5,628 nt of DNA from Pseudobdellovibrionaceae bacterium (GTDB lineage: Bacteria; Bdellovibrionota; Bdellovibrionia; Bdellovibrionales; Bdellovibrionaceae). Under the pieces are notes generated by a model. It was not told where the DNA came from. It saw only the letters and a list, made by a program, of their open reading frames with translations, and ran no database searches. Shown here piece after piece: positions 1-4,871 of the stretch. The first letter of the stretch is position 1. Each line of letters begins with the position of its first letter. The DNA lies in NCBI GenBank assembly GCA_014376325.1, contig JACMRP010000129.1:1-5628 (forward strand), written 5' to 3'. Both the position numbers and the translations under genes were made by a program.

Positions 1-406
1 CGGCGGAACTGCATTGCTTCGCGCGGCTGCTAAAATCGATAAAACTAAATTCTCTGAAGAAGATCTTTTCGGCGCGATGATCATCAAGCGTGCTTGCGAA
101 GAACCAGTTCGTCAAATCGCGGCAAACGCGGGTCTTGATGGTGCGATCGTTTTGGATCGGATTCTTCAAAATAAATCAAACTCTTGGGGTTTCAACGCTT
201 ACACCGACGAATACGTTGATCTTATTAAAGACGGCGTGATCGATCCGGTAAAAGTAGTTCGTTGTGCATTGGTTAACGCGGCTTCAATCGCTTCAATGAT
301 GTTGACGACTGAAACTATGATCGCGGAAGCACCTAAAAAAGACGGCGGTCCAGCAATGGGCGCTCCTGGCATGGGTGGTATGGGCGGAATGGATGGCATG
401 ATGTAA
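1..406 (+). CDS. groEL: Chaperonin GroEL (Hsp60), C-terminal part, 5' truncated by window edge
   Basis: GroEL is the 60 kDa ATP-dependent chaperonin; with GroES it folds proteins inside a double-ring cytoplasmic cage. The reading frame is open from base 2, so the gene begins outside the window and the TTG at 14 is not a start. About 134 residues are visible, compared with about 545 in the full family. The opening [12 protein letters not shown] matches the family's GGG-x-ALxR segment where the chain returns to the equatorial domain. This is followed by the family pattern [12 protein letters not shown], then [28 protein letters not shown], and then [16 protein letters not shown]. The protein ends in the typical flexible Gly-Met tail ([10 protein letters not shown]), which projects into the folding cavity. 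Any groES would lie upstream, out of view. A strong terminator follows 33 bases after the stop, so groEL ends its transcription unit. The identification is firm. Confidence 0.97.
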   Translation, partial: GGTALLRAAAKIDKTKFSEEDLFGAMIIKRACEEPVRQIAANAGLDGAIVLDRILQNKSNSWGFNAYTDEYVDLIKDGVIDPVKVVRCALVNAASIASMMLTTETMIAEAPKKDGGPAMGAPGMGGMGGMDGMM

Positions 407-438
407 TCCTGCCGGATTACTTTTTGTTATCGGTTACG

Positions 439-472
439 AAACCGGAGCCTGCGAGGGTTCCGGTTTTTTTTT
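439..472 (+). terminator. Intrinsic terminator of groEL
   Basis: An 11-pair stem (439-449 with 456-466) closes a 6-base loop (450-455). Its outer 8 pairs are perfect (AAACCGGA with TCCGGTTT) and one inner pair is G-T. A run of nine T (464-472) starts within the right arm. This is a textbook rho-independent terminator for the plus strand. There is no T run on the minus-strand side, so it should not stop the convergent gene from the right. Confidence 0.93.
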
Positions 473-510
473 GTGGTTCTGGGAACGGTTCGGGATGGGG
501 CTTGGGGTGC

Positions 511-587
511 GATCTTCGGGTTTGCTCTGCTCCGGGTGACGCGGCCCTCGAGTACAGGGGCCGCGTCACCCGGAAGAGGGGAAGATC
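511..587. repeat. Large GC-rich imperfect palindrome between convergent genes
   Basis: The core is a perfect 16-pair stem, 532-547 with 558-573, with 14 of 16 pairs G-C and a 10-base loop (548-557). T531-A574 adds one pair. After a two-base bulge (529-530), CTCT 525-528 pairs with AGAG 575-578. After an internal loop (518-524 and 579-580), GATCTTC 511-517 pairs with GAAGATC 581-587. In total about 28 pairs form over 77 bases. It lies between the groEL terminator and the end of the minus-strand barrel gene. Neither strand has a T run next to it, so it is not a classical intrinsic terminator. It could act as a factor-independent barrier or 3' stabiliser for the minus-strand mRNA, or be one copy of a dispersed palindromic repeat. 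The pairing is seen directly; the role is not known. Confidence 0.8.
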
Positions 588-632
588 GGCCGTCAGCTCT
601 TTCTTAAATCCTCGCGTTCAACACAGAACCAG

Positions 633-2201
633 TTAAAATAAATACTCGATTCCGCCCATTGCTGAGGTCATTTTTTGGGTGGTGTTTGAGGAGTTTGCGG
701 CCGCTCCGCCGAAGGCTGTTGCGTAGTATTCGAAGTTTATTTCGCCACGGATTTTGAATCTGCTTCGGACGTGATAAACGCCGAAGAATCCGAATTGGTT
801 GATGGTGCTCTTTGAACTGACCGCAGTGCTCGGTGATTCAGTCATGCCCGGACTGATGAACATGTTGAACTGCGCCCCCAGATCCATTGGAATTTCCGTG
901 GTCAGTGGGAACTGGCCTGCGAAGCCTACTAATAGTCCGCCGTAGTTGGTGTTTGTAAAAGTCAGCGGCGTTGTGCGGTCGGTGCTTGAGTTATACGTGG
1001 AGTATCCCGCGCTCAATTGAATTTTTGGTCCGAAGAAGTCTGGGCTCATCAGGAAATTGTACGCGCCCAATACGCTGTAAGACGATAGCGACATATTCAA
1101 AGTGCCGGGGGTTGCATTCGGTGGCGCCGGAACACTAAATACAGACTGACGAATATTAAACAGAACATTCCATTCGCTGCTGATCCAGAGCTCACCCTTG
1201 ATCGCAATTTCTGGAGCGAAAGAAGAAGTGGCCTCTGCGGTGGCTCCCGCATTTAAACTTGACGATATATTGTAGGAACCAATTCCGGCTAACAGTGCGA
1301 TTCGTCCGTACTGAGGGGCTTCTTGCGGCAACCATTCGCGGGGATTGCTTCCGTAACTTAAATCACGATCTTGACGATTCTCTAGGCCCGGAACAACTTT
1401 GCCATCTTGAAGTACGGGTTCGTTGTATTGAATAAAATCTTGGGTCAGTAGTTTTGACTGAGGTTGTACCGCGCCGACTTCGCGCTCGTAAGTGACAAAA
1501 CCAAAACTTAGATACTCGTCCGTTTTAAAAACTTTGATCTTGCCCATGATTTCTTTTTCACTGCTGACCATGATCTTTAATTTCGGATGCCGATTCAGTT
1601 TCAAAAATTGCACGACCGTTAGCTGGTCATTGTTTTTGATTCCGTTACGGAATCCCAAGTTGACCGTGACCTCTTGACCGCGTCGGCTTAAAACTAGGCC
1701 CCGGTAAGGAAGCCGCGCTTTGATTCGGCTATACATCAGTTCGATTTCTTTTTCCGCTTCGGCGAGTTCAAATTTTGGAAAATTACGAAGCTCTTCTTGG
1801 ATCAGGGGCAATCCGGCTTTGCCAGAAAAGAAAGTCATCTTTCCATTGAGTCCCCTTGGTCCCTTTGTAACACGAAACGTAAAAAGTCCGTCGGCTTTCG
1901 AAGTTGCGAGCAAGTTTTTTACAAGGTCCGGCTTTTCTTCAAGGTCTAGTGGGGCGGCCGGTGTTCCTTCGGGCATTGATTGGTAGGACCACAGTCGGTC
2001 TTGGGCTAGTAAAGTCAAAAACTTTTTGTAAAGCGGGTTTGCGTAGATGCCTTTGATGTTGTCGGTGAACGGAACGGCCGTCACAGATTTTACGGTCAGG
2101 TCCTGGTCGGCCGCGCTAACAAAAGGCGAGGTCGACTGGGCCCATGTCCGTAGTGAAAACATCAAAAATATAAGAACTAAAAAACCCAACTTCATTTGCA
2201 T
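633..2201 (-). CDS. Exported protein with periplasmic N-terminal half and C-terminal outer-membrane beta-barrel
   Basis: Not recognised as a named protein. With the start chosen here it has 522 residues. Residues 1-21 form a signal peptide: a Lys, a hydrophobic core LGFLVLIFLMF, and a likely signal peptidase I cut at TWA/QS. Residues 30-135 form a mixed alpha/beta region. Residues 165-240 (beginning YRGLVLSRRGQEVTVNLG and including NGIKNNDQL and EIMGKIKV) resemble the small beta domains seen in FlgT-like and other envelope proteins, a weak fold-level impression only. From about 298 to the end, alternating aromatic/polar strands, Gly/Ser-rich turns and a terminal Phe (EYLF) indicate an outer-membrane barrel of roughly 8-10 strands. 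The ATG at 2201 is preferred: a TTGACG-17-CAGAAT promoter places transcription start at that base, and no Shine-Dalgarno precedes any candidate start. The GTG at 2216 would add five residues and the ATG at 2195 would remove two. The gene is divergent from another probable barrel gene. Confidence 0.8.
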   Translation of the reverse strand: MQMKLGFLVLIFLMFSLRTWAQSTSPFVSAADQDLTVKSVTAVPFTDNIKGIYANPLYKKFLTLLAQDRLWSYQSMPEGTPAAPLDLEEKPDLVKNLLATSKADGLFTFRVTKGPRGLNGKMTFFSGKAGLPLIQEELRNFPKFELAEAEKEIELMYSRIKARLPYRGLVLSRRGQEVTVNLGFRNGIKNNDQLTVVQFLKLNRHPKLKIMVSSEKEIMGKIKVFKTDEYLSFGFVTYEREVGAVQPQSKLLTQDFIQYNEPVLQDGKVVPGLENRQDRDLSYGSNPREWLPQEAPQYGRIALLAGIGSYNISSSLNAGATAEATSSFAPEIAIKGELWISSEWNVLFNIRQSVFSVPAPPNATPGTLNMSLSSYSVLGAYNFLMSPDFFGPKIQLSAGYSTYNSSTDRTTPLTFTNTNYGGLLVGFAGQFPLTTEIPMDLGAQFNMFISPGMTESPSTAVSSKSTINQFGFFGVYHVRSRFKIRGEINFEYYATAFGGAAANSSNTTQKMTSAMGGIEYLF

Positions 2202-2278
2202 TTTTTTATTCTGCACGTCAAAAAAAAACTCGTCAATTTCACTTCAAGTAATTCGACACATAAACCGAAAAATCTGGT
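2202..2278. promoter_or_regulatory. Divergent promoter region between two barrel-protein genes
   Basis: These 77 bases are AT-rich and separate two head-to-head genes for predicted outer-membrane proteins. The minus-strand promoter is clear enough to list separately. For the plus strand only weak candidates exist, for example TTCACT (2238-2243) with CATAAA (2259-2264) at a 15-base spacing. There is no Shine-Dalgarno before the ATG at 2279. The shared region suggests, but does not show, coordinated control. Confidence 0.45.
2208..2236 (-). promoter_or_regulatory. Predicted sigma-70 promoter of the minus-strand barrel gene
   Basis: On the minus strand TTGACG (2231-2236; 5 of 6 to the -35 consensus) is followed by a 17-base spacer containing a run of nine T, then CAGAAT (2208-2213; 4 of 6 to the -10 consensus). 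Counting seven bases from the end of the -10 box gives a transcription start at 2201, exactly the A of the chosen ATG. This predicts a leaderless mRNA and argues against the GTG at 2216, which would lie upstream of the transcript. Confidence 0.5.
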
Positions 2279-3355
2279 ATGAAGTTCGTATTTCAAACTC
2301 CAATTTTTAGCATACTGATGATCTTGCCTTGCGCTTCATACGCACAACTGGATTCATCTTACGAACTTCTTCTGGGATCCTCGACCCATAATTCTTCGTT
2401 AGAAGCCACGAAGCCCGTCAAGGCAGTTGAAAAAAAGAAACGTAAGCCGACAAACGATGATTCTGCGACAAACGTCCAGGCCTCAACGAAAGTTGCATCT
2501 CCGACTCCGACGGTAGTTCCGCCTGTTGAAACTGAAAAGCCATTGGAAGAACCAACTTTAACTCAGCAAGCGCAGAGCCTCTTTGCATCAGAATCTGGTA
2601 AAGTGAATAACTTTTATGAAACAAAGTTTGAAGAAAACGATTATCGGCAAAATAAAGTCGAGATCAGTTTTGCACCGGGTTTTGCAACCACGGAATCGTC
2701 GTCAAATTTTTCGTACCGAAATTACCGAAGTGTTTTTTCTGGAATGAATCTTGGCGCGAACGTTTGGCTGACGCCCGCGATGGGGCTTGGTGGTAACTTT
2801 ATGTTTTCTTTGGGCGCGGACACGAGCGCGGATGCCGTGACCGGGACAAGAACTCCGGCGCGTTTCGAGATGCTTGATGTGGGTTTAAAATTCCGAAAGT
2901 TTTTTGGATTTTCGTCGACCTCAAAGTCACTAGAAACAAACTTGATGTATACCGATTCGCAGATGACCGTGCCGTCAGACGACGTAAATCGTGCTAGGTT
3001 AAAAACCTCCGGTGTCGGCATTAAAATGATCTTGCGGGTTCCTACAAGCTCAGAGTTCTCTTGGATGTTCGGCGGAAGTTTTTATCCTCGCCTTCAGCAT
3101 TCTGAAGAGAAAACGGGTGTCAGCGTGAATTCCGGTAGCAATGTTGAAAACACGAGGATCGGATTGCAATTTGGCTCCGAAATAAATCTTTCGCAGCAAT
3201 CCCAGATATTTTACGAGCTGTCGGGCAGCTCCGAACGGAATTTGTTTGAGGGCACGGCGGGCATCACTGACCCGGCAACTGGTACAAAGCCTAAGAACGT
3301 CAGCGTCACTAATTCGCTGTACATGTTTTCGCTAGGTTATCGTTGGGGGAATTGA
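2279..3355 (+). CDS. Exported protein with Pro/Thr/Lys-rich linker and predicted C-terminal outer-membrane beta-barrel
   Basis: Not recognised as a named family. It has 358 residues. Residues 1-22 form a signal peptide with a likely cut at SYA/QL. Cys18 sits in ILPC, where proline before Cys breaks the lipobox, so it is probably not a lipoprotein. Residues about 40-100 form a low-complexity linker, first basic (KKKRK at 52-56), then rich in Pro, Thr, Val and Glu (SPTPTVVPPVETEKP). Such linkers often span the periplasm or touch peptidoglycan. Residues about 125-358 show alternating hydrophobic/polar strands with Gly-rich turns (KVEISFAPGF, LGANVWLTPAMGLGGNFMFSLG, VGLKFRKFFGF, WMFGGSFYPRL, RIGLQFGSEI) and end in LYMFSLGYRWGN, which fits a small 8-10 strand barrel. 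The last residue is Asn instead of the usual Phe, though F350, Y353 and W355 are close. The start is the only one giving a complete signal peptide, although it has no Shine-Dalgarno. It is divergent from the larger barrel gene. Confidence 0.82.
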   Translation: MKFVFQTPIFSILMILPCASYAQLDSSYELLLGSSTHNSSLEATKPVKAVEKKKRKPTNDDSATNVQASTKVASPTPTVVPPVETEKPLEEPTLTQQAQSLFASESGKVNNFYETKFEENDYRQNKVEISFAPGFATTESSSNFSYRNYRSVFSGMNLGANVWLTPAMGLGGNFMFSLGADTSADAVTGTRTPARFEMLDVGLKFRKFFGFSSTSKSLETNLMYTDSQMTVPSDDVNRARLKTSGVGIKMILRVPTSSEFSWMFGGSFYPRLQHSEEKTGVSVNSGSNVENTRIGLQFGSEINLSQQSQIFYELSGSSERNLFEGTAGITDPATGTKPKNVSVTNSLYMFSLGYRWGN

Positions 3356-3384
3356 CCCCATTGGTCCAGCCTTTTAAATCCGCT

Positions 3385-3413
3385 TAGACAATTCATCAGG
3401 ATATTTCGATAAT
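3385..3413 (+). promoter_or_regulatory. Predicted sigma-70 promoter of the response-regulator operon
   Basis: TAGACA (3385-3390; 5 of 6 to the -35 consensus), a 17-base spacer and GATAAT (3408-3413; 5 of 6 to the -10 consensus) form the best promoter in the window. Transcription is expected near 3420, within a base or two of the ATG at 3419. The only purine-rich stretch before the ATG (AGGG, 3414-3417) ends one base before it, too close for a ribosome binding site. A leaderless transcript is therefore likely. Confidence 0.65.
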
Positions 3414-3418
3414 AGGGC

Positions 3419-3805
3419 ATGAGCTTTCGTTATATCGTTATCGATGACGCCCCATTCGTTTCTGAGTTAGTTAAGAATATCCTGAAGGGTTCGGGCGGAC
3501 TTTGTGTTGGCGAAGCGCTAAACGGGGAAGAGGGACTCAAAGTTTTTCAGAAGACCCTACCCGATTTAGTTATTTTAGATATGGTGATGCCACGGCAAAA
3601 TGGCATCGAGCTCGCGCGCGAGATTCGTCTTATCAATACCGAAGCTATTTTAATTGCGTGTTCCACGATTGATGAAAAAGATATTGTCGAAAACGCTAAA
3701 GACATCGGCTGCAATGATTACATCGTAAAGCCATTCACGCGGGAAAGCTTTCTAAGCGTGATCCATAAGCACTTTCCAAAACCGACGGAGAATAATCATG
3801 AGTGA
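3419..3805 (+). CDS. Stand-alone CheY-like response regulator receiver
   Basis: This 128-residue protein is a single receiver (REC) domain with no output domain, the normal size for CheY and similar single-domain regulators. The Mg-binding acidic pair is D9-D10 and the phosphoacceptor is D54, in the classic LVILDMVMPRQNGIEL block. S82 is the switch Ser/Thr, Y101 the switch aromatic, and K104-P105 the conserved Lys-Pro. All residues needed for phosphorylation are present, so it should be an active cytoplasmic phosphorelay protein, taking phosphate from a histidine kinase that is not in this window. It could act on the flagellar motor, another kinase or a protein partner; the sequence does not decide. 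Its stop overlaps the start of a small membrane-protein gene, so the two should be made together. The start is fixed by the domain, whose first strand begins at residue 4. Confidence 0.94.
   Translation: MSFRYIVIDDAPFVSELVKNILKGSGGLCVGEALNGEEGLKVFQKTLPDLVILDMVMPRQNGIELAREIRLINTEAILIACSTIDEKDIVENAKDIGCNDYIVKPFTRESFLSVIHKHFPKPTENNHE
3787..3790 (+). promoter_or_regulatory. Ribosome binding site inside the response-regulator gene
   Basis: GGAG lies seven bases before the ATG at 3798, within the last codons of the receiver gene. It supports the 3798 start and independent or coupled initiation of the small membrane protein. Confidence 0.7.
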
Positions 3806-4058
3806 ACTGATGTTCGTAATCAAAAGTTTAATCATTACCGCATTGCTGACGGTGGCGATGCAAGTTCGCATTGGTAGCAGCTCGCTGGAGCAACAGTCGC
3901 AGTGGTTCCTGCAGCGCTCTCCGGTTTCTATCTACGTGCAAAGCGTTGCGGCGGGCGGCGTGATGGCGCTAAGGAATATGTATAGCAATGTAAAGAGTGG
4001 CGTGACGGGGACGATGGATAGTTACCATCAGGGGTCCAAAGCCCAAGCGGGCAGATAA
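3798..4058 (+). CDS. Small single-pass membrane protein coupled to a response regulator
   Basis: No family recognised. It has 86 residues. Residues 4-22 (LMFVIKSLIITALLTVAMQ) form one hydrophobic helix that acts as a membrane anchor or uncleaved signal; no AxA cut site follows. A polar Gln/Ser stretch (about 27-40) follows, then a moderately hydrophobic segment (43-58, SPVSIYVQSVAAGGVM) too polar for a confident second membrane span but possibly amphipathic, then a basic Gly/Ser/Gln tail. The ATG overlaps the upstream receiver stop in ATGAGTGA (8 bases shared) and has a good ribosome binding site, a typical arrangement for translational coupling. The stop codon is immediately followed by a terminator. 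Its position suggests that it acts with the receiver, for instance as a membrane docking partner, but this rests on gene order alone. Confidence 0.82.
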   Translation: MSELMFVIKSLIITALLTVAMQVRIGSSSLEQQSQWFLQRSPVSIYVQSVAAGGVMALRNMYSNVKSGVTGTMDSYHQGSKAQAGR

Positions 4059-4096
4059 AAAAAGGCACTCGGCGGGGGAATCGCCAGTGCCTTTTT
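4059..4096. terminator. Bidirectional intrinsic terminator
   Basis: AAAAAGGCACT (4059-4069) pairs perfectly with AGTGCCTTTTT (4086-4096). Inside, past one bulged C (4070), GGCG (4071-4074) pairs with CGCC (4082-4085) around a 7-base loop. A run of A on the left (4057-4063) and of T on the right (4092-4096) makes it work on both strands. It begins directly after the stop at 4058 and also closes the convergent minus-strand gene ending at 4119. Confidence 0.93.
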
Positions 4097-4118
4097 AAAA
4101 TTCACTTAAATTTAAATT

Positions 4119-4316
4119 CTATTTCTTACCTTTTTTAGCAACTGGCGGGGCTACCTTCGCGGCACTACCAACAGCTTTCGTGCTGTCTGCCGTCTTATCG
4201 AACATGTCGTAAGTTTTTGTGTTTTTGCATGAGAGAGATTCTTTCGCATGAGCAGAAACGCCCGTCATCGCCGTCGCGGCAATCGCCATACTCAACACCA
4301 ATTTAGAAATCTGCAT
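4119..4316 (-). CDS. Small exported Lys-rich peptide, unknown function
   Basis: No family recognised. It has 65 residues. Residues 1-24 are a clear signal peptide (Lys5, core LVLSMAIAATAMTGV, cut after AHA), leaving a mature chain of about 41 residues. The mature part starts KESLSCKNTKTYDMFDK, has a single Cys (C30), no hydrophobic core, and a basic C-terminus (VAPPVAKKGKK). The single Cys could link to another protein or form a dimer. There is no lipobox, so it should be a soluble periplasmic or secreted peptide. AAGGAGG lies five bases before the ATG, the strongest ribosome binding site in the window, suggesting high expression. It ends in a bidirectional terminator, and a palindrome and possible leader ORF precede it. 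That ribosome binding site and the signal peptide together make it a convincing gene despite its size. Confidence 0.83.
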   Translation of the reverse strand: MQISKLVLSMAIAATAMTGVSAHAKESLSCKNTKTYDMFDKTADSTKAVGSAAKVAPPVAKKGKK

Positions 4317-4321
4317 AGGGT

Positions 4322-4328
4322 CCTCCTT
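4322..4328 (-). promoter_or_regulatory. Strong Shine-Dalgarno of the small exported peptide
   Basis: On the minus strand AAGGAGG is a full complement to the anti-Shine-Dalgarno sequence and sits five bases from the ATG. Its first two bases are also the end of a TAA that closes a short upstream frame (4327-4425). Confidence 0.88.
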
Positions 4329-4425
4329 ATTTTAGAAGCATAGGTTCACTTAAGTAACCTAGCGAAGGACGTGCCATGATTTCAGACCTATGAATTGAGT
4401 GAATAATGAGGTGTTTCGATAACAT
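4327..4425 (-). CDS. Possible 32-codon leader ORF upstream of the exported peptide
   Basis: On the minus strand an ATG at 4425 opens a frame of 32 codons ending in TAA at 4327-4329, which overlaps the downstream Shine-Dalgarno (TAAGGAGG). An internal ATG at 4377 would give a 16-codon version with AGG nine bases upstream. The long version starts right next to a GC-rich hairpin (4426-4445). The product has no recognisable features; it would be a leader peptide whose translation could affect the next gene. The stop/Shine-Dalgarno overlap is the only real argument, and chance is quite possible. Confidence 0.22.
   Translation of the reverse strand: MLSKHLIIHSIHRSEIMARPSLGYLSEPMLLK
4341..4361. promoter_or_regulatory. 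21-base palindrome upstream of the exported peptide (possible operator or leader hairpin)
   Basis: Ten-base arms, TAGGTT-ACTT and AAGT-AACCTA, match perfectly apart from one extra C at 4347. The centre is ACTTAAGT. It is 25-45 bases upstream of the ATG at 4316. This size and symmetry fit a dimeric repressor site. If transcribed it could instead form a short hairpin just before the ribosome binding site. Confidence 0.5.
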
Positions 4426-4445
4426 AGGGGAGGTCACCCTCCCCT
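4426..4445. repeat. GC-rich hairpin between the two small exported-protein genes
   Basis: AGGGGAGG (4426-4433) pairs perfectly with CCTCCCCT (4438-4445) over a 4-base loop. It has no T run on either side, so it is a weak candidate terminator at best for the minus-strand gene ending at 4532. It could also be a protein-binding site or mRNA end stabiliser. Confidence 0.5.
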
Positions 4446-4531
4446 TGATTGTACTGATTGTAGACATGCGAGAAGCGTAAATAGGCTCTGTGTTTCAACG
4501 TGACACACGAAATGCGTGTCTCGTTTTGAGA

Positions 4532-4858
4532 CTATCGCGTGCCCGGAAGTGAACTTTCTTCTGTAGGTGTAGAGCGTCCGCCGGCGGTAGTTCCTGGCTT
4601 AGAACTTTTTCTCATGCTTGCGTTGAGCACATTTTTTTCGCAATCCGTGCACTTGTCACCGCCGACCACGAAGGCATTGCCCTCAAGGGTGTTGCGGTCA
4701 CCCGTTATGGCGTCAGCCTTGTTATCGCCAGCCAGCGGGGGATTGGCACTCGTACGCGGGGGGAAGCCGTCATCTCCCTCAGACTGGGCAAGAGCTACTT
4801 GCGACAGAAGAACCGAGATCATCAAGAAGCTAGCGACTGCGAGTAAGATATTTTTCAT
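4532..4858 (-). CDS. Small exported protein with a CxxC motif, in operon with YD-repeat protein
   Basis: No family recognised. It has 108 residues. Residues 1-24 form a strong signal peptide (MKN, core ILLAVASFLMISVLLSQV, cut at ALA/QS). The mature protein is about 84 residues, rich in Gly, Pro, Ser, Thr and Asp/Asn, and probably largely unstructured. Its only cysteines are C70 and C73 in DKCTDCEK, which could form a disulfide, bind a metal or be redox active; no thioredoxin-like fold surrounds them. The C-terminus (about 83-108) is a Ser/Thr/Pro/Gly tail. The ATG at 4858 is chosen because AAGGAAAGGG precedes it by five bases and the signal peptide starts there; the frame's earlier ATG at 4900 would overlap the upstream gene. 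The upstream YD-repeat gene ends 13 bases before and its TAA forms part of the ribosome binding region, so the two are very likely co-transcribed and perhaps translationally coupled. Confidence 0.85.
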   Translation of the reverse strand: MKNILLAVASFLMISVLLSQVALAQSEGDDGFPPRTSANPPLAGDNKADAITGDRNTLEGNAFVVGGDKCTDCEKNVLNASMRKSSKPGTTAGGRSTPTEESSLPGTR

Positions 4859-4871
4859 ATAAACCCTTTCC

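Larger units (their letters stand above)
4317..4531. other. 215-base intergenic region rich in short inverted repeats
   Basis: Besides the palindrome and GC-rich hairpin listed separately, GTCTC (4518-4522) pairs with GAGAC (4528-4532), and ACACG (4505-4509) with CGTGT (4515-4519), just after the stop of the upstream minus-strand gene. None has the stem length or T tract of a standard terminator. I could not find a convincing -35/-10 pair for the gene at 4316: the best -10 look-alike, TAAAAT just before AAGGAGG, would start the mRNA inside the ribosome binding site. Confidence 0.5.

Noticed and set aside
199..399. Minus-strand frame opposite the end of groEL
   Set aside because: It is the antisense shadow of the Gly-Met tail and the preceding conserved groEL sequence.
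424..636. Plus-strand 70-codon frame after groEL
   Set aside because: It runs through the groEL terminator and the big palindrome, has no ribosome binding site, and its composition just reflects GC-rich repeats.
2202..2216. GTG start for the minus-strand barrel protein
   Set aside because: It lies upstream of the predicted transcription start and has no close ribosome binding site; it remains possible if that promoter is wrong.
1492..2310. Several plus-strand frames opposite the barrel gene
   Set aside because: They have no signal for translation and are antisense to a well-supported coding frame with a signal peptide and barrel.
2418..3021. Minus-strand frames opposite the second barrel gene
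   Set aside because: They are antisense to a coherent exported-protein frame and lack ribosome binding sites.
3354..3366. Small GACC/GGTC inverted repeat after the second barrel gene
   Set aside because: Only four pairs and a weak T stretch several bases away; not a credible terminator.
4539..4862. Plus-strand 107-codon frame opposite the CxxC gene
   Set aside because: The minus strand has a signal peptide, a ribosome binding site and an operon position; the plus frame has none.
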